From Azorinus chamasolen (taxonomy: Eukaryota > Mollusca > Bivalvia > Cardiida > Solecurtidae), in NCBI GenBank assembly GCA_963576725.1, contig OY755241.1, forward strand, positions 57,719,071 through 57,783,070: a stretch of 64,000 nt of DNA. Reading direction: 5' to 3'. Positions 31,700 to 40,822 of this stretch are shown one piece after another (positions within the stretch are counted from its first letter, which is position 1; the number at the start of each line of letters is the position of its first letter). The notes beneath the pieces are model-generated. The model ran no database searches. It was given only the letters and a program-made list of their open reading frames with translations, and was not told where the DNA came from. A program made the translations under genes and the position numbers.

Positions 31700-31790
31700 T
31701 ACCCAAATACTAAAATCGTCAGTTCTCCACCAAACCCAGACGATTCTAAAGACTGGTTACAGTATAGGATTTGCTACACACGCACTTAAC
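31700..31790. mobile_element. Family F fragment (F7)
   Basis: TTCTCCACCAAACCCAGACG, ATTCTAAAGACTGGTTACAG; left stem deleted. Confidence 0.5.
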
Positions 31791-31810
31791 ATCTGCTGTT
31801 GTAAATTACA

Positions 31811-32022
31811 TTAACCCTTCTCTTGCTGAATTTTAAAAATACATTTCTCCTTCATTACCCATACCCTGTTGTATAATTACATATATATTCACTGTGTACA
31901 AGTATATCGCTGTGCAATCACTGCTGCACAATCAACTTGTAAATAGTGCAGGAGCTGTCTCATCAGGGTATTCACTATTTACTGGTAGGTATATGGACGT
32001 GAATTAGCAAGCGAAGGGTTAA
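31811..32022 (+). mobile_element. Family G MITE (G2)
   Basis: TTAACCCTTCTCTTGCTGAA to AGCAAGCGAAGGGTTAA with exact TTAA copies. The left half of the hairpin is missing (AAATAGTGCAGGAGCTGTCT). Confidence 0.8.
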
Positions 32023-32340
32023 TTCTGAAAGCTAAAGTAGCACTGCAAATAGAGAAAATTACAGACTCGGTTTTATTGAATCTGTCCATGCACAAACATT
32101 TTCCTATCTAAACACATCGAAACTAATGATCCCGAAGGACCAGAAAATATACAAACACAGAAGAACCATGTACAGAAGAACCTCTGGGATCTTCCTCCAC
32201 CTGTAATTACATTGTAGCTGAACGTCGTGATATGACTGCAGCACTGTTAAAGCGATAAAATAAAACCACACAAAACCAACACCGAAATTGAAGTATGGGG
32301 CGATTTTACGTCCGCCACACAAGCACCAACCCTTTTTACG
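32023..32340. mobile_element. Family I repeat with nested SINE tail (S4)
   Basis: TTCTGAAAGCTAAAGTAGC and TACAGACTCGGTTTTATTGA are family I. At about 32155-32285 a SINE 3' part is inserted: TGTACAGAAGAACCTCTGGG, TCTTCCTCCACCTG, GAACGTCGTGATATGACTGC. Family I resumes at GTATGGGGCGA. Confidence 0.55.
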
Positions 32341-32616
32341 CTAAGTCCATCGTATCCGTTCATAGCAAGGGAATCAAGCAAATCTTAGATATATGACGAG
32401 TTATCGGCTGGATAAACAAGTTTGCAGAACGATGTTAAATCGTTCATGCACTTGCACAATTATTCAAAGCGCAGTATATTATGTCGATATTAAACGCAAA
32501 TGATTATAATAACGACACAACACATGCTCGTTAAATTGATAAGTCTCTATAATTATGCAACGTTTAACAGAAATGCCTAAAATTACATAAATCCTTTGTT
32601 TATATGCTGAAAAATA
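32341..32616. other. No recognised feature
   Basis: AT-rich, no supported gene. Confidence 0.4.
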
Positions 32617-32665
32617 CATTATACTCAAATACGTACCACTATTGATCTTTGACACAGATGGAAGC
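32617..32665 (+). mobile_element. D3 left fragment
   Basis: CTCAAATACGTACCACTATT, GATCTTTGACACAGATGG; cut at a TTAA by A10. Confidence 0.55.
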
Positions 32666-32902
32666 TTAACCGATTACCTCATATGCTATGTTTAGATCCA
32701 ACCTTTTTCTTAATAAATCTACCGAAAAGGAGCATTAACTAGAGAAAAGGAAAATTTTAGCATTTTGTAGTTTGAAACAATTGTGATAAATAGAGCATTT
32801 GCTCCTATATGAGCAAATGCTCTATTTATCACAATTGTTTCACAAAGTGACCCGTAGTTCTAGTTATCCGAGTTCGACATATCAAAGTTCAACTGTATTT
32901 TG
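32666..32902 (+). mobile_element. A10 joined to a D4 right end
   Basis: Family A from TTAACCGATTACCTC through the palindrome GCATTTGCTCCTATATGAGC to TTTCACAAAGTGAC (32851). It then switches to a D4 terminus, GTTATCCGAGTTCGACATAT and AAGTTCAACTGTA, so the A right end is missing. Confidence 0.65.
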
Positions 32903-33219
32903 TAATTACAAGGGCATTTTTCGATATAATGTCAAATTGGTAATTTTCATAAGAATGATTGAACATAAAAAAACCACGATACGATTTTACAGAAAATATG
33001 ATTTTATTATAGGGACACACTTTAAGACCGTGAATTTATATTTTACATACGAAAACACTAGAATGTAGGTTAATACTAGTTCGTACAGTTTTAAGCAATG
33101 CGTTTTATCTTCCATTATAATGAACAGACTTGAATACATGCATTTTGTAGAACTTGTCATTTATTAAAACGTTCCAATTAATCAACAGTACGTAAGCACT
33201 GCAAGAAAACAATATGTAA

Positions 33220-33537
33220 ATACAGGTGAACATCGATATCTCGAACTTCAAGCGGCTATACAAATCTGTTCGAGATGACAGAATTACCCGCTTTTTAATC
33301 TGAACAATTTCTCGAGTTAACATTTTAATACAAGTCTAAAGTAGTGCTAAAAGCTCCTGTAGGAGCTTTCAGCATTACTTTAGACCTGTATTAATCTGTC
33401 ATATGTGTTTCTAGATATCTGTTGCGATAAAATTTAGAGCAATTTTGTATTGTAAGTTTTGGAAGAAATGAACCTGTTGTACGAGTTATCCCGAAGTTCG
33501 AATTATCCGAGTTCGAGATATTGAAGTTCAACAGTAC
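33220..33537 (+). mobile_element. D4 MITE (D4g)
   Basis: TACAGGTGAACATCGATATC to GATATTGAAGTTCAACAGTA. Palindrome CTAAAAGCTCCTGTAGGAGCTTT-type, with arms AATACAAGTCTAAAGTAGTG and the mirrored AGACCTGTATT. Confidence 0.8.
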
Positions 33538-33571
33538 TTATACCAATTTACCGCGCATTAAAATTTACACA

Positions 33572-33805
33572 AATTCTGAAAGTAGGAGACCCTTCGAAAT
33601 CAAAAGTAGCAATGCGAAAAGAAAGAAATTTGCAGACAGAAAATTGAGTCCATAGATTCATGAGCAGTTATTTAAAGTGCAACACTGCTCACGCCCCCCC
33701 CCCCCCCCCTTAGCACCGGCTTAAATGGTGTTCAATTCTCAGAACTCAGGACATAAAACCACTGAGAATGACGTACACGGTGACCTTTTATGTTTTACGT
33801 CACAT
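33572..33805. mobile_element. Family I repeat (I4), with poly-C
   Basis: TTCTGAAAGTAGGAGACCC, GAGCAGTTATTTAAAGTGCA (empty C4 site), a run of about 17 C at 33704-33720, GCACCGGCTTAAATGGTG and ACTGAGAATGACGTACACGG. Confidence 0.65.
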
Positions 33806-33810
33806 TTATA

Positions 33811-33928
33811 TAACCCATTTACGCTCCGTGTCCCTTAAAAGGACACACGCAAACAGTGCAGCCCGCGATCAGAGAGCCCTCTGATCAGAGTATGCCCTGT
33901 TTGCTAAAGACATCGATGTCAATGATAT
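33811..33928 (+). mobile_element. C-like hairpin element
   Basis: ATAACCCATTTACGCTCCGT, AAACAGTGCAGCCCGCGATC, AGAGAGCCCTCTGATCAGAG. A C variant with GAGAGCCCTCT replacing the CTATAG tip. Confidence 0.55.
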
Positions 33929-34140
33929 ATACTTGTAAAACACAGCTAATGCGACCACTTAATAAACAACCACTGGCGTCGTTTAAAGCATGTGGTTGCT
34001 TAATGCAGGACAAAAGTAATGCAGAAAAGCTCCTCTAGGAGCTTTCTGCATTACTTTTGTCCTGCATTAAGCTGCCACCTGCATCTAGCACCCAGAATTA
34101 ATCTTCTTTTAGGTGGTCGCATTAGTGGGGTTTTACTGTA
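33929..34140 (+). mobile_element. D1 MITE (D1f)
   Basis: The left end is decayed (TACTTGTAAAACACAGCTAA), the right end intact (TTAGTGGGGTTTTACTGTA). Palindrome AAAGCTCCTCTAGGAGCTTT inside AATGCAGGACAAAAGTAATG arms, about 70 bp nearly perfect. Confidence 0.8.
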
Positions 34141-34376
34141 CTAGTAAATAATTTGTTTGCTGTGTACCCTCAACATGAAAAATTAATGCGCGCAAAAATA
34201 AGATCTTGACGAGTTTTCTTTTAAAAAATATTGGAACAAATGGGTTAAACTTTATTTAGTTGACAGTGATAAAGTAGAAGCTGGAAATTCGGAGAATAAT
34301 CAAATTTTCTCAAAACAAACAACAGGCCAGTATTCAGTCGAGTCTGTTCTGCCGATATACTAGTATAGTATAAATG

Positions 34377-34585
34377 CACAGTAGTACTCCTCTAATGCAA
34401 CCACTTATTGAATAAACATTTCTGCCTTTATAAGCAGGTGGTTGCTTAATGCAGGACAAAAGTTATGCAGAAAGCTCCTATAGGAGCTTTCTGCATAACT
34501 TTTGTCCTGCATTAAGCTACCACCTGCCTCTGCCATCCAGAATTATGCGCTTTTTTGGTGGTCGCATTAGAGAGGTTTTATTGTG
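34377..34585 (+). mobile_element. D1 MITE with 74-bp perfect palindrome (D1g)
   Basis: Ends CACAGTAGTACTCCTCTAAT and TAGAGAGGTTTTATTGTG. The core from GCTTAATGCAGGACAAAAGT through GCTCCTATAGGAGC to ACTTTTGTCCTGCATTAAGC reads as a perfect 74-bp palindrome (35-bp arms around TATA). Confidence 0.85.
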
Positions 34586-34664
34586 TGTGTTTTCTATTAG
34601 CCCTTACCATGCTAATCGTGACCTAGATCATATTTGCAAACAAGTTGGATGAGACGCCGAGTAA

Positions 34665-34947
34665 CTGTTCTATGTTTATTCCAAATTTCAATATCTACTG
34701 AATATTCATTAACAAATTAGTTATCATGCAATATGGAAGCTGGAAAATTGTAGCTATGTTTAGAAAGCAAAGTGAGTGAGTGAGTGAGTGAGTTGGGTTT
34801 TACGTCCGACCAACATTATTTCAGAAAGTAAAGTAACAGATCTTTCAAATTCCATCAGCAAACAGAGCAAACCCTATAGGAGCCGTCTGATGTGGGTCTA
34901 CTCTGTTTGCATGCGTGAAAACACGTTTATATAAAGGAAAGGGTTAA
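34665..34947 (-). mobile_element. Family C MITE (C13) with SINE tail
   Basis: GTAACTGTTCTATG to AAAGGGTTAA, left hairpin arm lost. At about 34771-34826 a SINE 3' tail sits on the minus strand (tail CAACTCACTCACTCAC), flanked by AGAAAGCAAAGT and AGAAAGTAAAGT, a likely 12-bp target duplication. Confidence 0.65.
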
Positions 34948-34950
34948 CTT

Positions 34951-35155
34951 GTTGAACCCATTACCACTTACCTTATGACACATTTGCAAACAAAGTAGAC
35001 ACAGAGTAGGAGATGTTTTATCAGGGTCTGCTCTGTTCGCTAATGGTACTTGACGGATGTATTTCTATAGTTTCTTCTTTGGCCAAACATACGTTCTGTG
35101 TTTCATTATAAACTTTTGTCTATAATCGTTCATAAACCGGTGTCAGGAAATAGTA
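34951..35155 (+). mobile_element. Family C MITE (C14)
   Basis: GAACCCATTACCACTTACC, AAACAAAGTAGACACAGAG, GGGTCTGCTCTGTTCGC; collapsed hairpin and decayed tail. Confidence 0.55.
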
Positions 35156-35726
35156 AATGCCAGTTCGTTATGTTTATTCAAGGCGGTAATAGAAACGCCT
35201 GTAATATAAATGAGAAACTAAATACTAAACTCTAACTTGGCGTCTATAACAATTTAGAGATTTCAACAATACATAGCCGCGAGATACCAAAACAGAATAA
35301 ATTCACTAAATACAATTCAACACAGACTTAACTCAGTACATACCAGACACATGGGATATAGTTGACTTATTATTATATTGAAGTTGTTGTCGTGAGACAA
35401 CAAAGTAAAAGTTAACTATGTTTATCAAAATGTTACCATCAAGATGAACTGGAGCGCACTAAGCTTAGACGGCGGGGACACATAGGAAGAAGGTAGAGAG
35501 AAGAAAGTATGTGCAAAGCATGCGTGATCTCTCTCAATCATGCACTCATACACTGATGTATATGGATATAATGAGATATACATGGATTCAGATGACATTC
35601 CAATCTTTCAGATTATATGGCACCCTGGTTCCATAAAACTAAGGCAGGCGGCACTTTAGCAATATGAAACCCTGGTTACATACGGTAATACAATATTGAA
35701 CCATGTGAATGCAGAACACGTCCAAA
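35156..35726. other. No recognised feature
   Basis: AT-rich, no supported ORF, no member of the repeat families above. Confidence 0.4.
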
Positions 35727-35932
35727 TACAAGTAAAACCTCTCTATAACGGCCACTAAATTACATTAAGTCTTTTGTGTTAAAAGGCAGGCGGCTGCTTA
35801 AAGCAAGATAAAGTAAAACAGAACGCTCCTATAGGAGCGTTCTGGTTTACTTCCACATTGCTTTAAGCAACCTGTCCTAAATACCAACTAATTAACACAA
35901 TTAAGTGTCCGTTATAGAGAGGTTTTACATGT
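35727..35932 (+). mobile_element. D2 MITE (D2c)
   Basis: TACAAGTAAAACCTCTCTAT to TATAGAGAGGTTTTACATGTA. Core AGAACGCTCCTATAGGAGCG is perfect; the right arm reads TTCCACATTGC. Confidence 0.75.
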
Positions 35933-35996
35933 ATGCATTTAGAATTAAGTTAACTTTCATTACTTCCGGAATACTTGGCATGTTGGTGATATGGTC

Positions 35997-36247
35997 TTAA
36001 CCCTTCGCTTGCTAATCGCGTCAATATACTTACCTGTAAATAGTGAAGACCCAGAAGGGACAGCTTCTGCAGGAGCTGTCTCATCAGGGTTTGCACTATT
36101 TACAAGTTGATTGTGCAACCAGTGCACTCCACAGCAGTGATTGCACAGCGCAATACTTGTACACAGTGAAGATATATGTAATTATACAACAGGGAATGGG
36201 TAAAAAAAGGAGACATGTATTTTAGAATTCAGCTAGCGAAGGGTTAA
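35997..36247 (-). mobile_element. Family G MITE (G3)
   Basis: TTAACCCTTCGCTTGCTAAT to CTAGCGAAGGGTTAA. Hairpin GGGACAGCTTCTGCAGGAGC. Its right TTAA (36244-36247) is also the left TTAA of C15. Confidence 0.8.
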
Positions 36248-36595
36248 TCCTTTCCTCAATGAATATTAATGTAAGAAATAATAATGTTATGAATATTAAT
36301 TAGATTAATTTGTTATAACTGCACATTGACACAGGAGTTCTGGCCATGAAAGAAACTGTTTTGTTTCTGTTTGTCTGTTTTTTCTGTGTGACTTTCACCC
36401 TAGATTAGGCTGCCATGCCTGCCTAAAAAGACATACTTTTTTCATTTCTACAAGTTCGTAGTATCGACGTTTTTACTGTATATCATAAGCATACAGAGCG
36501 GGCGCTGATCAGACAGCTCCTATAGGAGTCGACTCATCTGGGTCTTCTCTGTTTGCAAAGGCGTTGAAATGCATATCTATGGAGTAATTGGTTAA
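36244..36595 (-). mobile_element. Family C MITE (C15) with D3 fragment
   Basis: TTAATCCTTTCCTCAATGAA to GTAATTGGTTAA. The C hairpin GACAGCTCCTATAGGAGTCG is preserved. A D3 right half lies inside (about 36385-36482: GACTTTCACCCTAGATTAGG to CGACGTTTTTACTGTA). Confidence 0.65.
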
Positions 36596-36975
36596 GCAAC
36601 TAGTCATCAAACTGTGATTAGAAAGCCAGTACATGTGTACTGTGTGGCTACGTTCGTTTTTTGACGGATATTTTAATAGAGATTAGGTTTTGTATTACCG
36701 ATCAATATTTCCAACAGAACCTGAAATGCACAGCGTGGCCTGCAATTAACAGACGTTAATTGCAAAACGGTTTTCGTTGTACTTTCACAATTAGCTTTTG
36801 TTGCGACTGGCTATTTCGAATAATGTACATGTTGGTTGCATAAGGTATAACTGCTGACCCAAATTCTTAACCTCACTGTGAAACAAAAATATGTTGGCTC
36901 AACTTTTAGCGTGATGTAAATGTTCACTACATCCGAGTGGATCAAACGTTGTAGAGACTATGGACGGAATATGTC
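36596..36975. other. No recognised feature
   Basis: Nothing supported apart from unassigned AT-rich sequence. Confidence 0.4.
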
Positions 36976-37042
36976 AAAGAGTTTGGGTCCTGGTGAGAGA
37001 CGCGGAGTTATTCGGCTCTGGATCAAAACCGTTTGCAATTTG
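36976..37042 (+). mobile_element. Family H core fragment
   Basis: AAGAGTTTGGGTCCTGGTGA, GCGGAGTTATTCGGC, TGGATCAAAACCGTTTGC. Confidence 0.5.
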
Positions 37043-37320
37043 AAGCAAAGTCCCGAATAGCGGGATACTGGTTTAGTAGTTTGCTAAATATAACATCTCA
37101 ATTTGTCATACATGTATGAGAAATGAATTTCTCACATACCTTCCCCTATCTCCGAGTTAGAACAACAGGTTACGATTTCCTTATCTGTAACACGTGTAAG
37201 ATCACTTTAGAACGTATGACGTCATATATGACGTCAAGCCATGGAAACCTATGTTTACATGTCATTAAAACGGCGAAAATACACTTTCTTTGATATGTGA
37301 GAAAAAGAATCTGATGCTCG

Positions 37321-37438
37321 TTGTCTTTTAAGATCACATGTTCCTAAACTAACCAAGAAAATGTTATTAAGCTCGCCAAAGCTCGCTTAATGACATTTTC
37401 TAAGGCTCGTTTAGGAACATGTGATCTTAAAAGACAAC
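37321..37438. repeat. Foldback hairpin
   Basis: The left arm TTGTCTTTTAAGATCACATG...AAAC is complementary to GTTTAGGAACATGTGATCTT...AA over 29 bp. An inner pairing follows (GAAAATGTTATTAAGC with GCTTAATGACATTTTC), leaving a small loop. No similarity to the lettered families. Confidence 0.8.
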
Positions 37439-37612
37439 TCGCAACAGATCCTCTATTTCTAAGCTTGTGAAATTGAACGCAAGATTTGATAAGTTGAAAT
37501 AATGAATACTCGAAGGTAATAACGGGATTTTGTGAAGCTGAGGTCTGTAATTTATAAAGCTGAAAAAGCGAAATCGTTTAGTCGATATTGTGATTCGTGA
37601 AGTTAAAATTGT

Positions 37613-37846
37613 TTATTTTCAATTCTCCCATGTTGATGCCTTTTGACACCTACATGTATGGAAACGTGTTTTTGAAACCATTGTGACAAATAGAGCATTT
37701 ACTCCATAGGAACAAATGATCTATTTATCACGATTGTTTAAAAGCTACACTCTACTAAATCTGTCTTTTTTCCTAGTAAATGCTCTTTTTTTGAGATTTG
37801 TTCAAAGAGATCGGGGTCTAAAATTAGACTCAGGGGGATTTGGTTA
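37613..37846 (-). mobile_element. Family A MITE, diverged (A11)
   Basis: TTCAATTCTCCCATGTTGAT to GGGATTTGGTTAA. Core ATTTACTCCATAGGAACAAA with several mismatches; ends decayed on the left. Confidence 0.65.
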
Positions 37847-37933
37847 AAGTGAACAGTTGAAATCCTTAAGTATGAAACATTGAAGTATAAATGTCACCAC
37901 CGGTTTATTGTTTTCCTGTCACTACCAGTATAT

Positions 37934-38222
37934 TTAGTTGTTCTTCAATGTCTCGAACTTCAAGGGACCTTACACTTCTAGATAACCGGGCTTCGAGTCA
38001 TCCGATTTATAATCTGAACAAAGTTCACGGCTTGATGCAGGTCCAACGTAATGCTGAAAATTATTGTGGGAGCTATCGGCATTATATTCCACCTGCGTGA
38101 AGCTGCCACATGATGTATACGAAGTGATATATTCTGAATTGTAAAATTTGAAAATATCAAATATGGCTTCGACTCCGAAGTTCGAGTTATCCAAATTGGA
38201 GATATTGAAGCTTACCTGCATA
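37934..38222 (+). mobile_element. D4 MITE, diverged (D4h)
   Basis: TGTTCTTCAATGTCTCGAAC to GAGATATTGAAGCTTACCTG. The core is degraded to GCTGAAAATTATTGTGGGAG. Confidence 0.6.
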
Positions 38223-38224
38223 TA

Positions 38225-38560
38225 ATCTTTTGTAGAATCCTGAAAAACTTTGCTGTTTTTGCTTCTTAAGGGTGAAAGTTGCATACTTCCGGAGTGAATC
38301 GTTTGTATGGCGGTGGTGAAAATTTGTCCCGTATTTCATTCTCAGTGTTATTATATCTTGTCCCTCAAATTCATCAATTTCAGTACTTTTAGCTATGGAA
38401 TTGAATACCACTTAAGCCGGTGCTATGATGCGTGAGTAGTATTGCACGTTTAATAACTGACCAAGAACACACTCAATAAAACCGAGTCTGCAATTGTCTC
38501 TTTTCGCATGGCTGCTTTCGCTTTTAAGAGATCTCCTCTGTTCGGAACTGGTACGGAGAT
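38225..38560 (-). mobile_element. Family I repeat (I5)
   Basis: TTTCATTCTCAGTGTTATTA, TGAATACCACTTAAGCCGGT, TCAATAAAACCGAGTCTGCA, TTAAGAGATCTCCT. Same order as I2. Confidence 0.65.
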
Positions 38561-38605
38561 AAATAGGTAATACACACACGTGTCAACAAGTATGGGATGA
38601 TAAGG

Positions 38606-39022
38606 ATAAAAACTCGATACTACGAACACTCAAATACGTACCGTTATTGATCTTTAACCCTTTCCCTCCTATTGACGACTTTTGACGACTCTGTAAAAAT
38701 CACTTTGTGAAACCATTGTGATAAATAGAGCATTTGCTCCTATAGGAGCAAATGCTCTATTTATCACAATGGCTTCAAGCTACAAAAATTTATTATTTTT
38801 CCTTTTCTCTAGTTAATGCTCCTTTTCGGTAGATTGTTTCAAAGAGGTTGTATCTAAACATAGCTTATGAGGTAAAGGGTTAACACAGGTGGCACCTTAA
38901 TGCATGGTGAAAATCATGCAGAAAGCTCCACTAGGATTTTAACCCTGGATTTAGCAGCCACCTGCCTACAAAGACATTAATTCTTCATAACTAAAGTTTC
39001 GTTGTATCGAGTTTTTACTGTA
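38606..39022 (+). mobile_element. D3 MITE containing A12 (D3h)
   Basis: ACTCGATACTACGAACACTC, TTGATCTTTAA, then A12, then TTAACACAGGTGGCACC, a short core and the end TATCGAGTTTTTACTGTA. A12 occupies the same position as A9 in D3f. Confidence 0.75.
38653..38883 (-). mobile_element. Family A MITE, reference copy (A12)
   Basis: TTAACCCTTTCCCTCCTATT to GAGGTAAAGGGTTAA. The palindrome GAAACCATTGTGATAAATAG ... CTATTTATCACAATGGCTTC is 68 bp with one mismatch, centred on GCTCCTATAGGAGC. Confidence 0.9.
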
Positions 39023-39270
39023 CTACTAAAATATCTCACACGCCTTGAACAATACAGGTGGAATTCAAACAGTTTGTCAAAGGGAATATTTATTTCAAAA
39101 TAATAACAAATATGCCCAATGGAAATCAAGCTGCACAACTAAGACAGGGACGGAAGAACAGCGGGAACAATTCTATAAAAGTTAATTTGTTGCAGGAAGG
39201 TTTAGTATGAAAAGCACAGAAGCTGAATGCTAATCTTTTCTTCTTTCATATAAAATTCTCGAGTAACAGT

Positions 39271-39725
39271 TTTATTACTCTTTCCCCCATATACAGTAAA
39301 ACCTCTCTATAATGACCACTAAATTGTGTTAATTAGTTTGTATTTAGGGCAAGTGGCTGCTTAAAGCAAGGTGAAAGAAAAACAGAACGCTCCTATAGGA
39401 GCGTTGTTTTACAACTACCTTGTATTAAGCAACCACCTGCCTTTCACACAAAATACTTTATGTAATTTAGTGGTCGTTATAGAGAGCTTTTACTGTAAAC
39501 GTGTTTTCATGCATTTGCAAACGTAATAAATCTAGCTAAGACACCTCCTATAGGAGCCATCTGATCGGGCTCTGCTCTGTGAGCTTAAGACATAAAATAG
39601 ATCTGATTCTACCGTTTTTGTCCAAGCAAACACCATCATTGAAAAGTTTGCATTATACAAATTCTAAACATAGATCTGCATGGTGCCATTCTTTCTGAGA
39701 AGAATATTGAACACAGAAATGATAA
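39271..39725 (+). mobile_element. Family C MITE containing D2d (C16)
   Basis: TTATTACTCTTTCCCCCATA, then D2d, then AACGTGTTTTCATGCATTTG. Hairpin AGACACCTCCTATAGGAGCC with CATCTGATCGGG. The far tail is decayed. Confidence 0.65.
39292..39497 (+). mobile_element. D2 MITE nested in C16 (D2d)
   Basis: TACAGTAAAACCTCTCTATA to TATAGAGAGCTTTTACTGTA. Core AGAACGCTCCTATAGGAGCG; right arm shortened. Confidence 0.8.
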
Positions 39726-39906
39726 AAAAATTTCATTAAACATACACATGTAATTAACTGTGATTTTACACAGGCTTAAAATACATGAAACATTGACACT
39801 AGAGGAACAGTTTTAAACTGATGGTATATTGTGATTGGCTATATCGTTTATAGTTTGAAACCATGCCCTGATTGTTCTACAAAGTAGTCCACATTATCAT
39901 ACTTAA

Positions 39907-40139
39907 CTTAACCCATTCACCGCCGATGTCGCATAAATGCACCGCAACAAATAGTGCAGTCCCAGATCAGACGCCGCCTTTTCAAGGCGGCGTCTGATCA
40001 GGGACTTCACTATTTCGATATATGTGCTTTATTCCTTTGACATTTGCATTTATTTATCTCATTTTCTTATTTCACCGAATGATTCTACAAAAAAATAGAT
40101 TGCAGACGACGATTAGAAATTTGGCGCCGAAAGGGTTAA
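39907..40139 (-). mobile_element. Family B MITE (B6)
   Basis: TTAACCCATTCACCGCCGAT to TTGGCGCCGAAAGGGTTAA. Palindrome AGACGCCGCCTTTTCAAGGC. Its right TTAA is the left TTAA of the next element. Confidence 0.85.
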
Positions 40140-40283
40140 GCCCTTACTACATGAATATTCGCACAATACATAATGATATTACTTATATTAGTAAGACATG
40201 TAATGGCAGAAATTGTAGCACCAGCTCAATTTTATGTCTAAAGCAAACAGAGCAGACCCTGAACAGACAGCTCAATGCGTTAA
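40136..40283 (-). mobile_element. Family C MITE, shortened
   Basis: TTAAGCCCTTACTACATGAA, AATATTCGCACAATACATAA, AAACAGAGCAGACCCTGAAC, AGACAGCTCAATGCGTTAA. The hairpin right arm and C head are missing. TTAA is shared with neighbours on both sides. Confidence 0.65.
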
Positions 40284-40503
40284 CCCATTCCCTCATATTA
40301 ACGACTGAGTAAAATTCATTTTATGAAACCATTGTGATAAATAGAGCATTTGCTCCTATAGGAACAAATGCTCTATTTATCACAATGGTTTCAAACTATA
40401 AAAAAAATCTAAAATTTTCCTTTACTCTAGTTAATGTTCCTTTTCGGAAGTTTTTTTTTCAAGGAAGCTGGATCTAAAAATAGCCTATGAGGTAAAGGGT
40501 TAA
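40280..40503 (-). mobile_element. Family A MITE (A13)
   Basis: TTAACCCATTCCCTCATATT to GGTAAAGGGTTAA. Palindrome AGCATTTGCTCCTATAGGAA, one mismatch in the 68-bp stem. Confidence 0.85.
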
Positions 40504-40822
40504 AGGGGACAAGGCCTCCGTGACCGAGTAGTTATGGACTTCGACTGAGAACCGCGTAGCCTCTCACCACTGTGGTTCGAATCCCGGTCTGGGCATTTGG
40601 AATTTATATGTGAGGAAACCTTGCAGCTGGCTTGCGGTAGGTCGGTGGTTCTATCAGGATGTCCCCCTATGCAAGAAACAATGTCATTTGTTCCGTGCAC
40701 AGAAGAACATCTGGGGCTTTCCTTCCTCCACCTGATATAAACTGGACGTCGTGATATGACTGTCAAAAATACTGTCAAAACGACGTAAAGCCTGATAAAA
40801 ACCAAAAAATCAACTAGAGGTT
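40504..40822 (+). mobile_element. tRNA-derived SINE (S2)
   Basis: The head contains a tRNA-like A-box region (GTGACCGAGTAGTTATGGAC) and a perfect B box (TGGTTCGAATCCCGG). The body includes CAGCTGGCTTGCGGTAGGTC, GGTGGTTCTATCAGGATGTC and GGGGCTTTCCTTCCTCCACC, and the tail GGACGTCGTGATATGAC, AACGACGTAAAGCCTGATAA. This body is known to me from bivalve SINEs of the RUDI/Meta-domain type (recollection, not checked). J2 starts immediately after the tail. Confidence 0.75.

Noticed and set aside
32104..32322. 72-codon minus-strand ORF with hydrophobic segments
   Set aside because: Overlaps a SINE tail nested in family I; no conserved motif.
34440..34520. Rho-independent terminator or microRNA gene
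   Set aside because: The hairpin is the core of a multi-copy MITE with transposon ends. A microRNA role is not excluded but has no separate support.
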